Below the pieces are notes generated by a model that was not told the DNA's origin, did no database searches, and saw only the letters and a list, made by a program, of their open reading frames with translations. A stretch of DNA of 34,098 bases from positions 156,715-190,812 of the forward strand of contig KN882536.1 in assembly GCA_000934455.1 (NCBI GenBank), given 5' to 3'. Shown piece after piece: positions 1 to 12,300 of the stretch. Source of the stretch: Apostichopus parvimensis. Taxonomy: Eukaryota; Echinodermata; Holothuroidea; Aspidochirotida; Stichopodidae. How positions within the stretch are numbered: position 1 is the first letter of the stretch; each line of letters opens with the position of its first letter. The position numbers were made by a program, and so were the translations under genes.

Positions 1-186
1 TTTTTGTTTTTCTTTGTTTTTGTTTTCTTTCTTCTGTTGTTCTTTTGTTTTCTTTTGTTCTTTCCTTTGTTTTAGTTTCTTTTGTTCTTTCTATTTTTGT
101 TTTTCTTTGTTTTTGTTTTCTTTCTTCTGTTGTTCTTTTGTTTTCTTTTGTTCTTTCCTTTGTTTTTGTTCTTTCTTTTTTTCTGT
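1..186 (+). repeat. T-rich tandem duplication, about 93-bp unit
   Basis: The block starting at base 1 recurs from base 94 with few changes and is made of TTTTG/TTTCT units. It lies just before the acceptor of the first SF3A1 exon in the window and extends its pyrimidine tract. It probably continues upstream. Confidence 0.75.
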
Positions 187-234
187 TCCCCTTTGTAACA
201 CAATGTTTGTTGTCTTGACATTTACTTTGGACAG

Positions 235-385
235 GTACTTATACCCCCGAAGGATCTTCAGAAGAAGCTAAGAGAAGGCAACTCGATGAAAGCCGTCCTA
301 GACGAAGTTCAGTATCGGGTGGAATGGGAGAAGTTACAGGAGAAGAAGAGGAGAAAAGAAGAGGAAGCTAAGGAGAGAGAAAGAG
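235..385 (+). CDS. SF3A1: SF3A1 exon a (first in window): LIPPK helix-rich block after SURP2
   Basis: The acceptor follows TTTGGACAG at 234 and the exon reads V-L-I-P-P-K then a KK-rich helix, VQYRVEWEKLQEKK and a K/E-rich tail. It matches the region just C-terminal to SURP2 in animal SF3A1. The donor is GTGAGA at 386. It starts in phase 0 and leaves one base, which completes the Val of VAYAQIDW in the next exon. Confidence 0.93.
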
Positions 386-3300
386 GTGAGATGAAAATGC
401 TTGTTTTTCTTCATAACTTGGTCAAAGTAACCTTGGCTTTGATAGTTTGATAGTCACACACAATGCCCCCAAATGTGAACAGGATTTTATGAGAAAATGA
501 CCAGACTCTAGTTGTCTCTGTAACGTGCAGAAATGTTTAAATAATCAGGCAGTGTGGGTTGGTACAACTATAAGTAATGAAGATTGAGTCAATTTTATAA
601 ATTGATGCGTCTTGAAGCACTTCCCCCGATTGGCTACTTCCCTGTTTTCAACAAATTTATGTATCCAATCTTCGGGAAGCTATTTTGAATGTAAACTACC
701 CCAAAAAGAAGTCGACGACGGAAAACGGTCAAGTTGGGTGCTAATCTCATTTAGTTTTTGGGTTTAGGTTTTGCAAGCTGGCTTTAGATAAGAGGTTAGG
801 CTGCCAAGGGTAGTTTCTTTATATCCATTCCAGATGAACATAGACAGGTATCCGATGCTTTTCTGTTAATATTACAAGTCTGTAGATATACAAGTTCTTG
901 GCTCCTGTTGTAGTATTAATGTTCCATTCCTTTATATCTAGAGAACACAGATAACTAAACAATGTCATATTGTTAAGACAAGCTTCTATTCGAATGGAAG
1001 ACAAAAGTTGGGGTACTAATTTTTACACACACACTGAAGACTGGTGTAATTTCAATGCTTTTTGTTTTGAGAAGGTTATTGCTCCCTGGTTTCAGTTAAT
1101 ATTGTTCTTTCAGTAAAACCTGCATGGTCATCAGTGAGTATGATGCAATGAGGATGCAGGGGATGGGGGAGGGTGTAGGGAGCCTTATCCATGTAATTAA
1201 TGCTTCTAGAATCAGGGATGGGGTAGGGTGTAGGGAGCCTTATCCATACATATAATGCTTCTAGAGTTGGGGATGGGGTAGATTGTAGGGAGCCTTATCC
1301 ATGTATTAATGCTTCTAGAGTTGGGGATAGGGTACATTGTAGGGAGCCTTCTCTGTGTATCAATGCTTCTAGAGTTTTGTTGTGGTCGTCTGTGACATAG
1401 ATTTTTACCTCGAGCTGTTTTCAACCTCTTTTTGTTCTTCTTCTTCTTCAGTCGCATATGCTCAGATCGACTGGCACAACTTTGTCGTCGTGGAGACGGT
1501 GGACTACCAGCCCAACGAGCAAGGTCAGTTCCCGCCTCCGCTCAACCAGGAGGAAGTCGGCAACAGAGTCATCGCGGAGGAGCGTTTCGAGCAGTTTGGG
1601 GTGAGTACCATGTCGGGAACCACGGGGGGGGGGTGGTCCTGCGGCTTTAAATCTGCGTTCGGTTTGATTCCGACGGGCCAATCGCGCAGGGACGAGGTTC
1701 TGGGTTTGGTTTGAACTGTCAGTAATGTAGCAACCAAGTTTTATGGCCTTGATGTCGTTTTGATTGGTTTCATCAGACTTTTTACAAACATTGAAAACTA
1801 TTAAAAATATACTGCAAAAAGGCTTATAGTGTAGATCATCATATGAAGGTAGCAATGGCCTGATGTTTCTATGGTAACAGAATCTTTTTAACAGGTAGTA
1901 GTCAGACCGGAAATAAACTTTGACACGCTTCAAGTCTCTCAAGTGTACCCGAAATTTGTACAAAATTTATATCTGTTGAATATGAAAAATGGCCATGTTT
2001 TGATACGAACATTGTCTGATAGTACACTGTATCTTGGAGTTGAAATACTGCACAGTGTGGCTTAGAAGTTGTTCTTGTTCAATACTGGCCATTGTGTTGT
2101 GGATACCTAATCATCTGATTATTCTAACACTAAAAAGCTATTTTATTGGTACTTAGAAGATATTCATTATTAATACAGTCAGTGAGTTGTGTATGCCTGC
2201 TATTGTGATTTATTCTAACCTTAAAAGCTACTACTTTAAAGGTGCTTAGAATATATTCATTTTTAATACAGTCAGTATTTTGTGTATGCCTACTAATGTG
2301 ATTATTCTAACCCTAAAAGCTACTTTAATGGTGCTTAGAAGATATTCATGCTTAATACTGTCAGTGTGTTGTGTGTATGTCTACTACTGTGATCATGTTA
2401 GTTGTGTGACAGCCCATAACTGCTGCTTTCAAGGCGCCTATAGGATACATTTCTTTGTATTTGTTTGTATGCTACCTTTGAAGATATTCATGTTTTAATA
2501 CTGACAGTGTGTTGTGTGTATGTCTACTATTGTGATCATGTTAGTTGTGTGACAGCCCATAACTGCTGCTTTCAAGGCGCCTATAGGATACATTTCTTTG
2601 TATTTGTTTGTATGCTACCTTAGAAGATATTCATGTTTTAATACTGTCAGAGTGTTGTGTGTATGTCTACTACTGTGATCATGTTAGTTGTGTGACAGCC
2701 CATTACTGCTGCCTTCAAGGCGCCTATAGGATACATTTCTTTGTATTGGTTTGTATGCTACCTTTGAAGATATTCATGTTTAATACTGTCACTGTGTTGT
2801 GTGTATGTCTACTACTGTGATCATGTTAGTTGTGTGACAGCCCATTACTGCTGCTTTCAAGTTGCCTATATAGGATACATTTCTTTGTATTTGTTTGTAT
2901 GCTACCTTTGAAGATATTCATGTTTTAATACAGTCAGTGTGTTGTGTGTATGTCTACTACTGTGATCATGTTAGTTGTGTGACAGCCCATAACTGCTGCT
3001 TTCAAGGCGCCTATAGGATACTTTTGTATTTCTTTGTATTTGTTTGTATGGCCATCGTTGTCTGTGTTCTTTCCAAAGGAGGAGCTGAACTAGTTCCATA
3101 ATACTCTTTTAAAAAGAAGGGATCAAAACTTGTGTTGGAGATGAATTGTTTTGTCATGATTTTATTTAAGCTGCATTTTGCGTCCTTTTCTATGGGTTTT
3201 CTCAACCTCACTGATTCCACGATACCATAACGACATACATAACTAGCTTATCTATTCAAATCTTACTTCAAATGGTGGCATAAAAGTCGAAAAAAATTAC

Positions 3301-6300
3301 ACATTTCAACTTTGTTTTTCTCGAAGATATTTTCGGTTGGGATCCAAATAAACCTTGCCCATAATATGAATATTTAAAAGCTACATGTACGTCATTGGCC
3401 AATACGTACTACAACACCATGCTTGATTTGTGTAGATTGTCTAATGGCAGTTGTACCAGGGAGCTGTTAGAGTCCAGCTCGCTGGTTGTACCAAGTTACC
3501 AACTCGACGTTTTGAATCTATTTTTAGCAACGGCTCATAACTTAACCTGCATCTCTGATTGGTTGAATTCAAACTAGTGGGTTGGGGGAACTGTATGCGA
3601 TTATTATTAAATGTGTAATTTGTCGGTGGACACTTTTCTCATTATCTGCAAATGTCCTTAATTATTCGCCAATTAACGCTTTTGGCAGGGGAAAAAACTT
3701 GGCTAATATCTTAGTTTGCTATTTTGTGATTGATACATGTAAAAAAAAAATATATGGAAAAAGGCGACAAAATGCAAAATGCTGCTTTAAGCTGCAAGTT
3801 GGGTTTTCTTTTTTGTTTTGTTTTCCTCAGGAGGCGTTGGCAGAGGAGGAAGACGTGGAGATGGAGGTTGAGGACGAAGGCTCGGACTCGGACTCAGAGG
3901 AATCGGATGAGTCCTCCTCGGAGTCGGAAGACGAGGACGGAGAGAAGAAGAAGAAGAAGACGACGAAGAAGAAGAATAGAGAGAAGAAGGAGAAGGAAAA
4001 GAAGGATCAGGAGGAAGATGGAGACGGGAAGGAAGATGCGGTGACCAGAGAGAAACTGGCAGAAGATGCGGCCACCCCGCCTCTGGAGACAAAAGAAGAC
4101 CAGAACACAGAGGTGCAAGATATGGAGGAAGGGGTGAGTTAGTGGGGATGGGGAGGGGGTTGTGTGAAGAAGGATTTATAATGAGGATAGGCAGAGGTTG
4201 GGAGAGGGGAGGAGGAGGGGGAAGGAGGAGGAGTAGAAAGGACCGAGCAAGTTTTAAAATTTTTGTTAGACCGTGTTTGTACGGTTCAATGATACTCTTC
4301 AGAATATCATCAGCATCGGTGAGATGGGAGGGCGGGGGGGAGGGGGGGCGGGTCAGGATACTAAGTGACATGCCCTTTATAGCCTCTCCTAAAATGACCT
4401 GTTATGCTGAGGTCTTTACAGCACAACTGGTGCGTGAGGAAACAAAGTCACGTAGTCAGCACTTACTTCTCTGGGGAGGGAGCAGGGGGGTGGGGGAGGG
4501 GGAGGAAGAGACTGGTAAGGGTGTGTGATGCGTCTTTGGAATTTTTACGATGGAGCTGCCTAGCGTCGTGTAATACAACTAAACGCAACGACAGCAAGAT
4601 AATTCTTTTTACCCAGAGAAAGTTAAGGGTACTACCATATATGTCAAAATACATTGTTTCCAATCCTAGACATACTTGATATTAACGATATTGTTTACGT
4701 AGCTTTAATTAGTCTTGTACTGCCTTGGCCAGTATCATGAGCCCAGCCCCTGGTCTTCATACGACACTTGTTTCTTCGTTTGTTTGTTTGTAAAGTAACT
4801 AAATGGTCAAGTAAAGCAATTCACAAGTGAGAAGATAAGTTTCTTATTTGTAGGACTTGCTGTTTATATTACTGTATGTGTATATCACAGTCTATTGATA
4901 CTTATACTATTGCTTTTCTCTTTTTTTCCTTTTCCTATTTTCGTTTACGACCTCTGTAAGCCGAATTTCCGATTATGGACAATAAATTCAAATTCAAATT
5001 CAATTCAAGTCTCAGGTTTGACCTGTGCCAAACTATCCGGATTAATATCAGGCCAGGCAACAGACTTGTAGAGTACAAATGTACCCGTAAGGAGCAGAGG
5101 TAGACTTTCCCCTTTCGCATGGGTACCGAGTACATGAATCTCCATTGCGGGTACAGGTACTCAACTTTTGGACTAGATATCTAGTACAAATCATCCCCCA
5201 AGTGCAAGAGCATGAGAACTTTCATCTCTAGCAGCAGCATGTAACGTCACTAGATTTCAAAAATTGTAGTGCAAATCTGTGAGTACGCATCTACTAGTAC
5301 AAATCCATGAGTACAAATATCAGCAGGTAGCTGGAATACAAGTACAAGCTAACACTCTGGCAGGCAAAACTAGACTACCCTGACCTTAATATTGTTATCT
5401 CTGTCAATTGTGTTCCCCTTTGTATTTTCTTTGTCTTCTGTCCCAAAGATATGCCTAGAAAGCCCCTAGTATGAGTACAAATCGATGAGTACAAATCGAT
5501 GATTTCAAATCCATCAGTACGACAAGAGCAAATCTATGAGTACAAATCTAAGAGTACAAATCGATGAGTACAAATCTATAAGTACAAATTGTTGAGTACA
5601 AATCGATGATTTCAAAACCATCAGTACAAATCGACAAGAGCAAATCTATGAGTACAAGTCGATGAGTTCAAATCTATGAGTACAAATTGTTGAGTTCAAA
5701 TCCATCAGTACAAATCGATGAATACAAATATATGAGTACAAATCTATAAGTACAAACTGATGAGTACAAATCGATGATTTCAAATCCATCAGTACAAATC
5801 GACGAGAGCAAATCTATCAGTACAAATCCATCAGTACAAATCGATGAATACAAACATATGAGTACAAATCTATAAGTACAAATTGATGAGTACAAATCGA
5901 TGATTTCAAATCCATCAGTACAAATCGACAAGAGCAAATCTATGAGTACAAATCGAGGAGTACAAATCTATGAGTACAAATCAATGAGTACAAATCGATG
6001 AGTACAAATTGATGAGAACAAATCTATGAGTACAAATCCATCAGTACAAATCTATGAGTACAAATCAATGAGTACAAATCCATGAGTACAAATCGACAAG
6101 AGCAAATCTATGAGTACAAATCGATGAGTACAAATTGATGAGTACAAATCTATGAGTACAAATCTATGAGTAACAGACAGGCAGGTACCATGGAATACGA
6201 GTACACACTAGTTAACACCATGTCCGACAATCAAAGCTAGGCTCCCATCCGCTTCTCGCTTCATTCTCGTCATCTCCGTCAATTCTTGCCGCATATTTTT

Positions 6301-9300
6301 ATTTTCGTCTTCCGTCTCTTCCAGGATTCAGACATGGAGGAGAGTGACGAGGAGGAGGAGAAGGATGGCGAGGGTAAAGAAGAGAACAAAGATACGACTC
6401 CAGGAGGGAAAGATGGGCCTCCCATGCCGCCTCCACCTCTACCCCCTCAGCCAGGAGAGGTACAGATCAGAAAGGATTATGACCCCAAAGGTAGGGTTTG
6501 TCAGTATGTATAGATAATAAAGGGACAGTTTTGTTAAAACAATGTGGAAGGGGTTTTGGTATGACTATATCGAGTGGCCACTAGCAGGAGTAAAAATGAA
6601 AACCGTTGTTCCAACAGTCTGTCTGTCACTATCTGTCTCATCTTTCTTTATACGGTATGATTAACGACAAGGTTTAAGGTTTAAAACTTATATCGCATGA
6701 AAAAGACCTGAATAAACTGGTAGATACCCTTTCCTTCGCATAGACATCCTGAACACAGAGAGAAGAGCATCTCCTTGCATGTCTTGTCATCTTTATTCAT
6801 ATTGTCTTCTCATGATTATTCATTCCTGTCTTGTCATCTTTATTCATATGGTCTTCTCATGATTATTCATTCCTGTCTTGTCATCTTTATTCATATGGTC
6901 TTCTCATGAGTATTCATTCATGTCTTGTCATCTTTATTCATATTGTCTTCTCATGATTATTCATTCATGTCTTCTCATCTTTATTCATGTGGTTCTCATT
7001 TTCCCTTCTCACAGCTCCAAAGCCATCGGCAGGCGTCGAGAAGGACGAGTATCTGGTGTCACCGATCACGGGGTCCAAGATACCCGCCGACAAGATGCAG
7101 GAGCACATGAGGATAGGTGAGTGGTCGCCTCTTTCGCTGGGTGTTCTGCGAAACTTTGACAGTCTCAGTGACTGCAGATCGGGACGCCACCTTGAGTTGA
7201 GAGTTTTAGCGTGAAGGGAGAGATCTTTTGACAGATATTGTCAAAGTTTCAAATCAAGATAACTGTTTTAAGCAACCTAAACTGTTTTTTTAATTTTTTA
7301 TTGGGGGTGGGCTATTGTACAAGTGGAACCAATCATATGTGTTTGCAGCTTAGTAGCACTTTAGGTCTGAACGTGTTACATCATGTCGGAGACCGTTAAA
7401 CAGTTCAGATGATGAACAATAGGAAAGACTAGACAGCGCCCTCTGTTAAAAAGCTGCGAAAGCTTCGTCAGTTATTCTGTATGTTGCATTATAGTTCAGA
7501 GTTGTTACCAATACCTTGGGACTGTGCAACAGTACATTTCTTCATGGAATTCCGGGACATACGACTATCAGCTTTTCCCGATGCGAATTTCATTCTTGCT
7601 CGAGAGAGGTGCGAATAGCTCTCTCATCAGTCCTTATCACTTACATCGGGAACTCCTTACCTTCTAGACAAACTACTTATGCATTTTCCCCCCAAAAAAC
7701 TACCACCAACTATACCGTAGCCTGCCAAGGGCAGCCAGTCTAGCCAGCTCTGTCTGGCCAGATCCGGTGCCTTGGTCTGGTCATTCTTTTCCTGTGACTT
7801 GCACTGTTAATCCTTATCTTTCGGTTCCTCCAGGAAGTTTTCATTTTTCAAGTCGTCTCGTTTAACTCCGTCTCTCTCTAGGTCTCCTGGATCAACGGTG
7901 GATGGAGCAGCGTAGCCAGAATATCGAGAGGGCCAAGGAAGAGGAAGTGTTTGCGGCCAGTGGGTCCATCACGGAGAACCTCAAGAAGCTGGCGGAGAGG
8001 CGTACGGATATCTTCGGCGAGGGCGATGTAGAGACGCAGATCGGTAAAAAGGTAAGAACCGAAAAAATACCGAAATGGAAACCTTTGACGCCTTGAATAG
8101 AATTCTATGTATTTCAAAAACGGCTTCTGTAAAGCTCAGTGGGCCCGACGGTAACCCTGGGACTTTGTCGTTCCAAGAAGTTTAGTGCTTGTTTAACCTT
8201 TGCTTAGAAATGTTGCAGATGTGCCTAAAAAAAAGTGTCTTAAATTGTATTGGTGAAAGAGAAGAAGAAAAAGGGGGGGGGGAGGAAAAAACCCTGAAGA
8301 GACACAAAGGAGAAGGGGGTGGGATGGGTGGGGAGGGGGGGAGAGGAGGGATGGGGTGCATGTGAGTAATGTAGATTTGTAGAGACCCACAAACTTCCAT
8401 GAGGACCGAGTTTCAATCCACGACATCCCACCCCTGAGAATCGATATTCCAAAATGGATGCAAAGAGATCTTGAAATATGGAAAGGAATAGCTTAAACCA
8501 ACTCTGTCAGCAAGCTTCAACAACCGTAGATATAGATAACTGTTAAAATCCAGCGGCCCGCCTTAATCTTCTGGCAACCCATTCGTAAGCCCCGCCATCA
8601 TAATCTGTGGGCCTTCGTGGTTAGACATTTTGACCCAAGATATAAACATGGTTACCAGATATTCATTTTTGTCGATTTTTATTTTGTCAATTTTTATTGG
8701 ATTTGTTTTTCTCTGATATTTGACAGATTGGAGAGGAAGAGGATCCCGCGTTGAAGCAGAAGGTCATCTGGGACGGTCATTCTGCCAGGTAAGATATTTG
8801 TCAAAGATGGAAAGGCATAAAATTGTCTTTTGCTTATTCTCAAGACAACACTCAAACTGACTACGTTTCTTGGATTGACCGGCACCGCACATTTGATTCA
8901 ACGTTACCGTACATTCGATTCAGAGGTACCGCACATTCGATTGAACATTATTGTACTTTCGATTGAATGGTACGGTACATTTGGTTGAACGGTACCCGCA
9001 ATTCGATTGAACGGTACCGCACATTTGATTGAACGGTACCGTAGATTTGATTGGACGGTACCGCACATTCGATTGAACGATACAGCCCATTGGATTGAAC
9101 GGTAACATACATTGGATTGAAGGGTACCGCACATTCTATTGAACAGTACCGCATGATCCTTCTCAAACTAGATTGTTTTCTAGGTGAGATTTTCTTTGCT
9201 CTAGATGAGTTTTTTATTCTCTAGGTAAGGTATTCTCTAGGTGAGGTTTTTCTCTAGGTGAGGGTTTTTGGAACTTATCGCTTTTGTGTTATTTGAAGGA

Positions 9301-12300
9301 AGGTTGGGTGGGGTGGGTGAGTGGGAGGGTGGGTGGGTGGGTGAAAGAGAAAAGATGGGGAATGAGTAAGTGGTCAGTTTTGCCTGTTTTTCTTCATGTC
9401 ATCACTCATCTTGTCCTGCAACGGGGAAGGTGGAACCATTTTCAATAAACGTTTCAAAACCTGACCTGGTTTTCAGTGCAGTTTGACCCACATTTTTAAC
9501 CCGCTCATTCTACACAGCATGGAGTCGACGACCAGGAAAGCCCAAGCTAACATCAGCATCGAGGAGCAGATAGAGGCGTTACATAAAGCTCAGGGTTTAC
9601 TGTGAGTATTGTACTATCCCTGTGTCACTGGTTCCGTCACTGGTTCTCATCGTCAGATATCTGAACGATTGATTGCTATGTGATGAGTGAACACGGTGCG
9701 GCTCAGGCATACGTGGTGCGTGGTGTACGTTGTAATAAATGTAACACTCAATTGTCACGAACCCTGTTGTGTACTAACTACATAAACAACGGTTACCAGA
9801 GTCTGTAGTGCATTATGTCGAATACAAATTTGCATGTACGATTTGGTAATAAAACTCCCATCGACTGACAGTATCGCAGGGAAGTTGCCGAAACCTGGAT
9901 CACAGCGTGGGGGGAGGGGAGGGGGGTGCATGATGTAATCATGATTAAACTTTCGTTCTCTGAAAGCTCCCCTCTGCATTTTATAAACGTCGCATGTATG
10001 TTGTTCTATCCTGGATATGCGATATCAAATTTGGGAACGGTTAAAAAACAAGCGTGTTTACAGATGAATTTTGCCACGATAAACATACATGCTCTATACA
10101 ATATGTTGATTTGCCATCACAGTCCAGACGAAGAGAAGGAGAGAATCGGACCGAAGCAGACCACAAAGAGGAGAGAGGACAGCATCCATCCTCCCAGGGC
10201 ACCGCCCAAACCCAAGGCACCACCCCCGATATCCAAGCCTCCCATGCACAGAAGCATGCCACCTCTGCCCCCACCGCCAGCCCCGGTCAACGTAGTGGTG
10301 CCCTCCGGGATGCCGGTCCTCGCGATGCCCGTCCGGGCGCCCATGATGCCGCAGCAGGGCATCATGGTCCGACCCATGATGGGAGGACCACGTGAGTAAC
10401 CACAATTTTATTTTTCATCTCGGCCCCGGGAATCGTTTCTATCAGGTAGCGCATCGCAAGTGGTCAAATTGCTGTACAAATATTTGCTGTACAAAAATTG
10501 CTATACAAGGATGAATAGCAGGTTTCTGTACCCAGGGACCATGTCGTAGTATTTTATAAGAGACAACGTTGAGAGTGCCCACAAGTGGTATGCAAAATCT
10601 GAACACAAAATCAACCCCATTGAAAACGCAATGAAAACTGATGAATATTGTTCATTTCTGTCTGTCGATGTTCTGAGATATAAAAATATGTGCATGAGAC
10701 TTGTTTGCTGTTTTTTTTCCCTCCCATATTCAAATGAGTTTAGCTGTTGCAAAACCTATTTTGCCATGCAGTAACCAATGACATTGGTTCATGCTTTAAC
10801 CTCAAAAAGCTAGCAATTTTGCCCCGTGTGGGTGTGTGTGTTTTTTTTAAAGTTCTGACCTTTTCATATATATATATATATGGATGTGCTCACACTGGGA
10901 GGCACCGGGTGGTTGTGCCCAGCAGTAACCTTTTCCGCCTGGCACTTTTTTGATGATAATTTAACAAATTTTACCATAACCAAAATCTGGGAGAATGCAT
11001 GGCACAGAATAGGAAAAATAGCACCACCTAAGCATACTTCATGTGCAAAATTTGTCCAGTGGGGAGGGGGGTACCCCACCCATGAGATCCCTCTCCCAGG
11101 GTGTGGATCACACTACCGCACAATCTACCCGGCACTCAAATATTCCGGAGCACATCCCTGTATATATATATTTATATGTGTTACCCATCGTGTTACTCAT
11201 GTTTTTCTATAGAGTACTATATATTTTCACTATATTTGGTTCTGATTGGTCATTCCTTTGGTCAATGACACTTGTTCTTTTCTCTCCTCTGTTTCAGCTA
11301 TGGGAATGCCGAGGCCTCCACCGATGGCTCCTCCACAGAGGATGCTCCCCCAACCTCCTCCCGTCCCTTTCCCCGTAGGGGGACCAGGAGGTCCTATGGA
11401 TGAACCTCCAGCTAAGAGACAGAAGACGGAAGATAACTTGATCCCTGAAAATCATTTCCTGTCCATGCATCGGGTAAGCTTCTAAAAAAAATTTTTAATT
11501 TCAGAGAACGGCACAGATATTTCAGTCGTCTAATTGTTGTATCGTTTATCTTGATCATGCTCGGCTTATTTTTAAAAATACGTCATTCCACGTGAAACGT
11601 CTCAAAACACCTCGCTCAAAATTTTTCCGCCCGCAGAACCCTATATCCTTCCGGGTCTCGGTCCCGTCGCTGGCCGACAAGCCGGAGTGGAAGTTGAACG
11701 GACAAATGATGAACATCACCCTGCCTCTCACGGACCAGATATCAGTACTCAAGGCCAAGATATTCGAAGAGCTCGGCATGCCCGCGGGAAAACAGAAACT
11801 GCAGTACGAGGTAAGGGGACTTATAAGACCTTCAAAGGTAGTCTCTCATATTAGGAAGGGAGATGAAATTGAAATTGGAGTCTAAATATTGAAATGATAT
11901 AGATATGAAGTAGAATGAAGTGAAATAAAATTGATGTAAACTTTAAAGTGAGATGGAGATTATGTAATGAAGAAAACATTGAAATGAATTGAGATTGAAA
12001 TTTAGAAAATGAATTGATATCTTAAGTGGGATGAGATGGAGATAATAATGGAAAATTGAAACGGAGATGACTTGAAATGAAACTGGTAGAATTTAGATGG
12101 ATTGGAATTAAATAAAGAATGATTTGGATTGAATTGAGGTTGAAATTTCAAATAGAATAAAGATTGAAATTAAAATGCATTGAGATTGAAATTCAAAATG
12201 AATTGATATTTTAAGTGGAATTAAATTGAGATAGAATTGAAACGGATGACGAATTGAAATGAATGTGTGGTGATGGAATTAAGATAGATTCGAGATTAAC

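Noticed and set aside
14..271. Open frame rich in Phe/Ser/Cys at the window start
   Set aside because: It is produced by the T-rich tandem duplication and runs into the real SF3A1 exon in another frame.
3787..4371. Minus-strand Pro/Ser-rich 194-codon frame
   Set aside because: It is the antisense shadow of the GAR-rich SF3A1 exon and purine-rich intron.
5470..6173. CRISPR-like array of regular repeats
   Set aside because: The units are contiguous 14-mers without unique spacers, in an intron of an animal gene.
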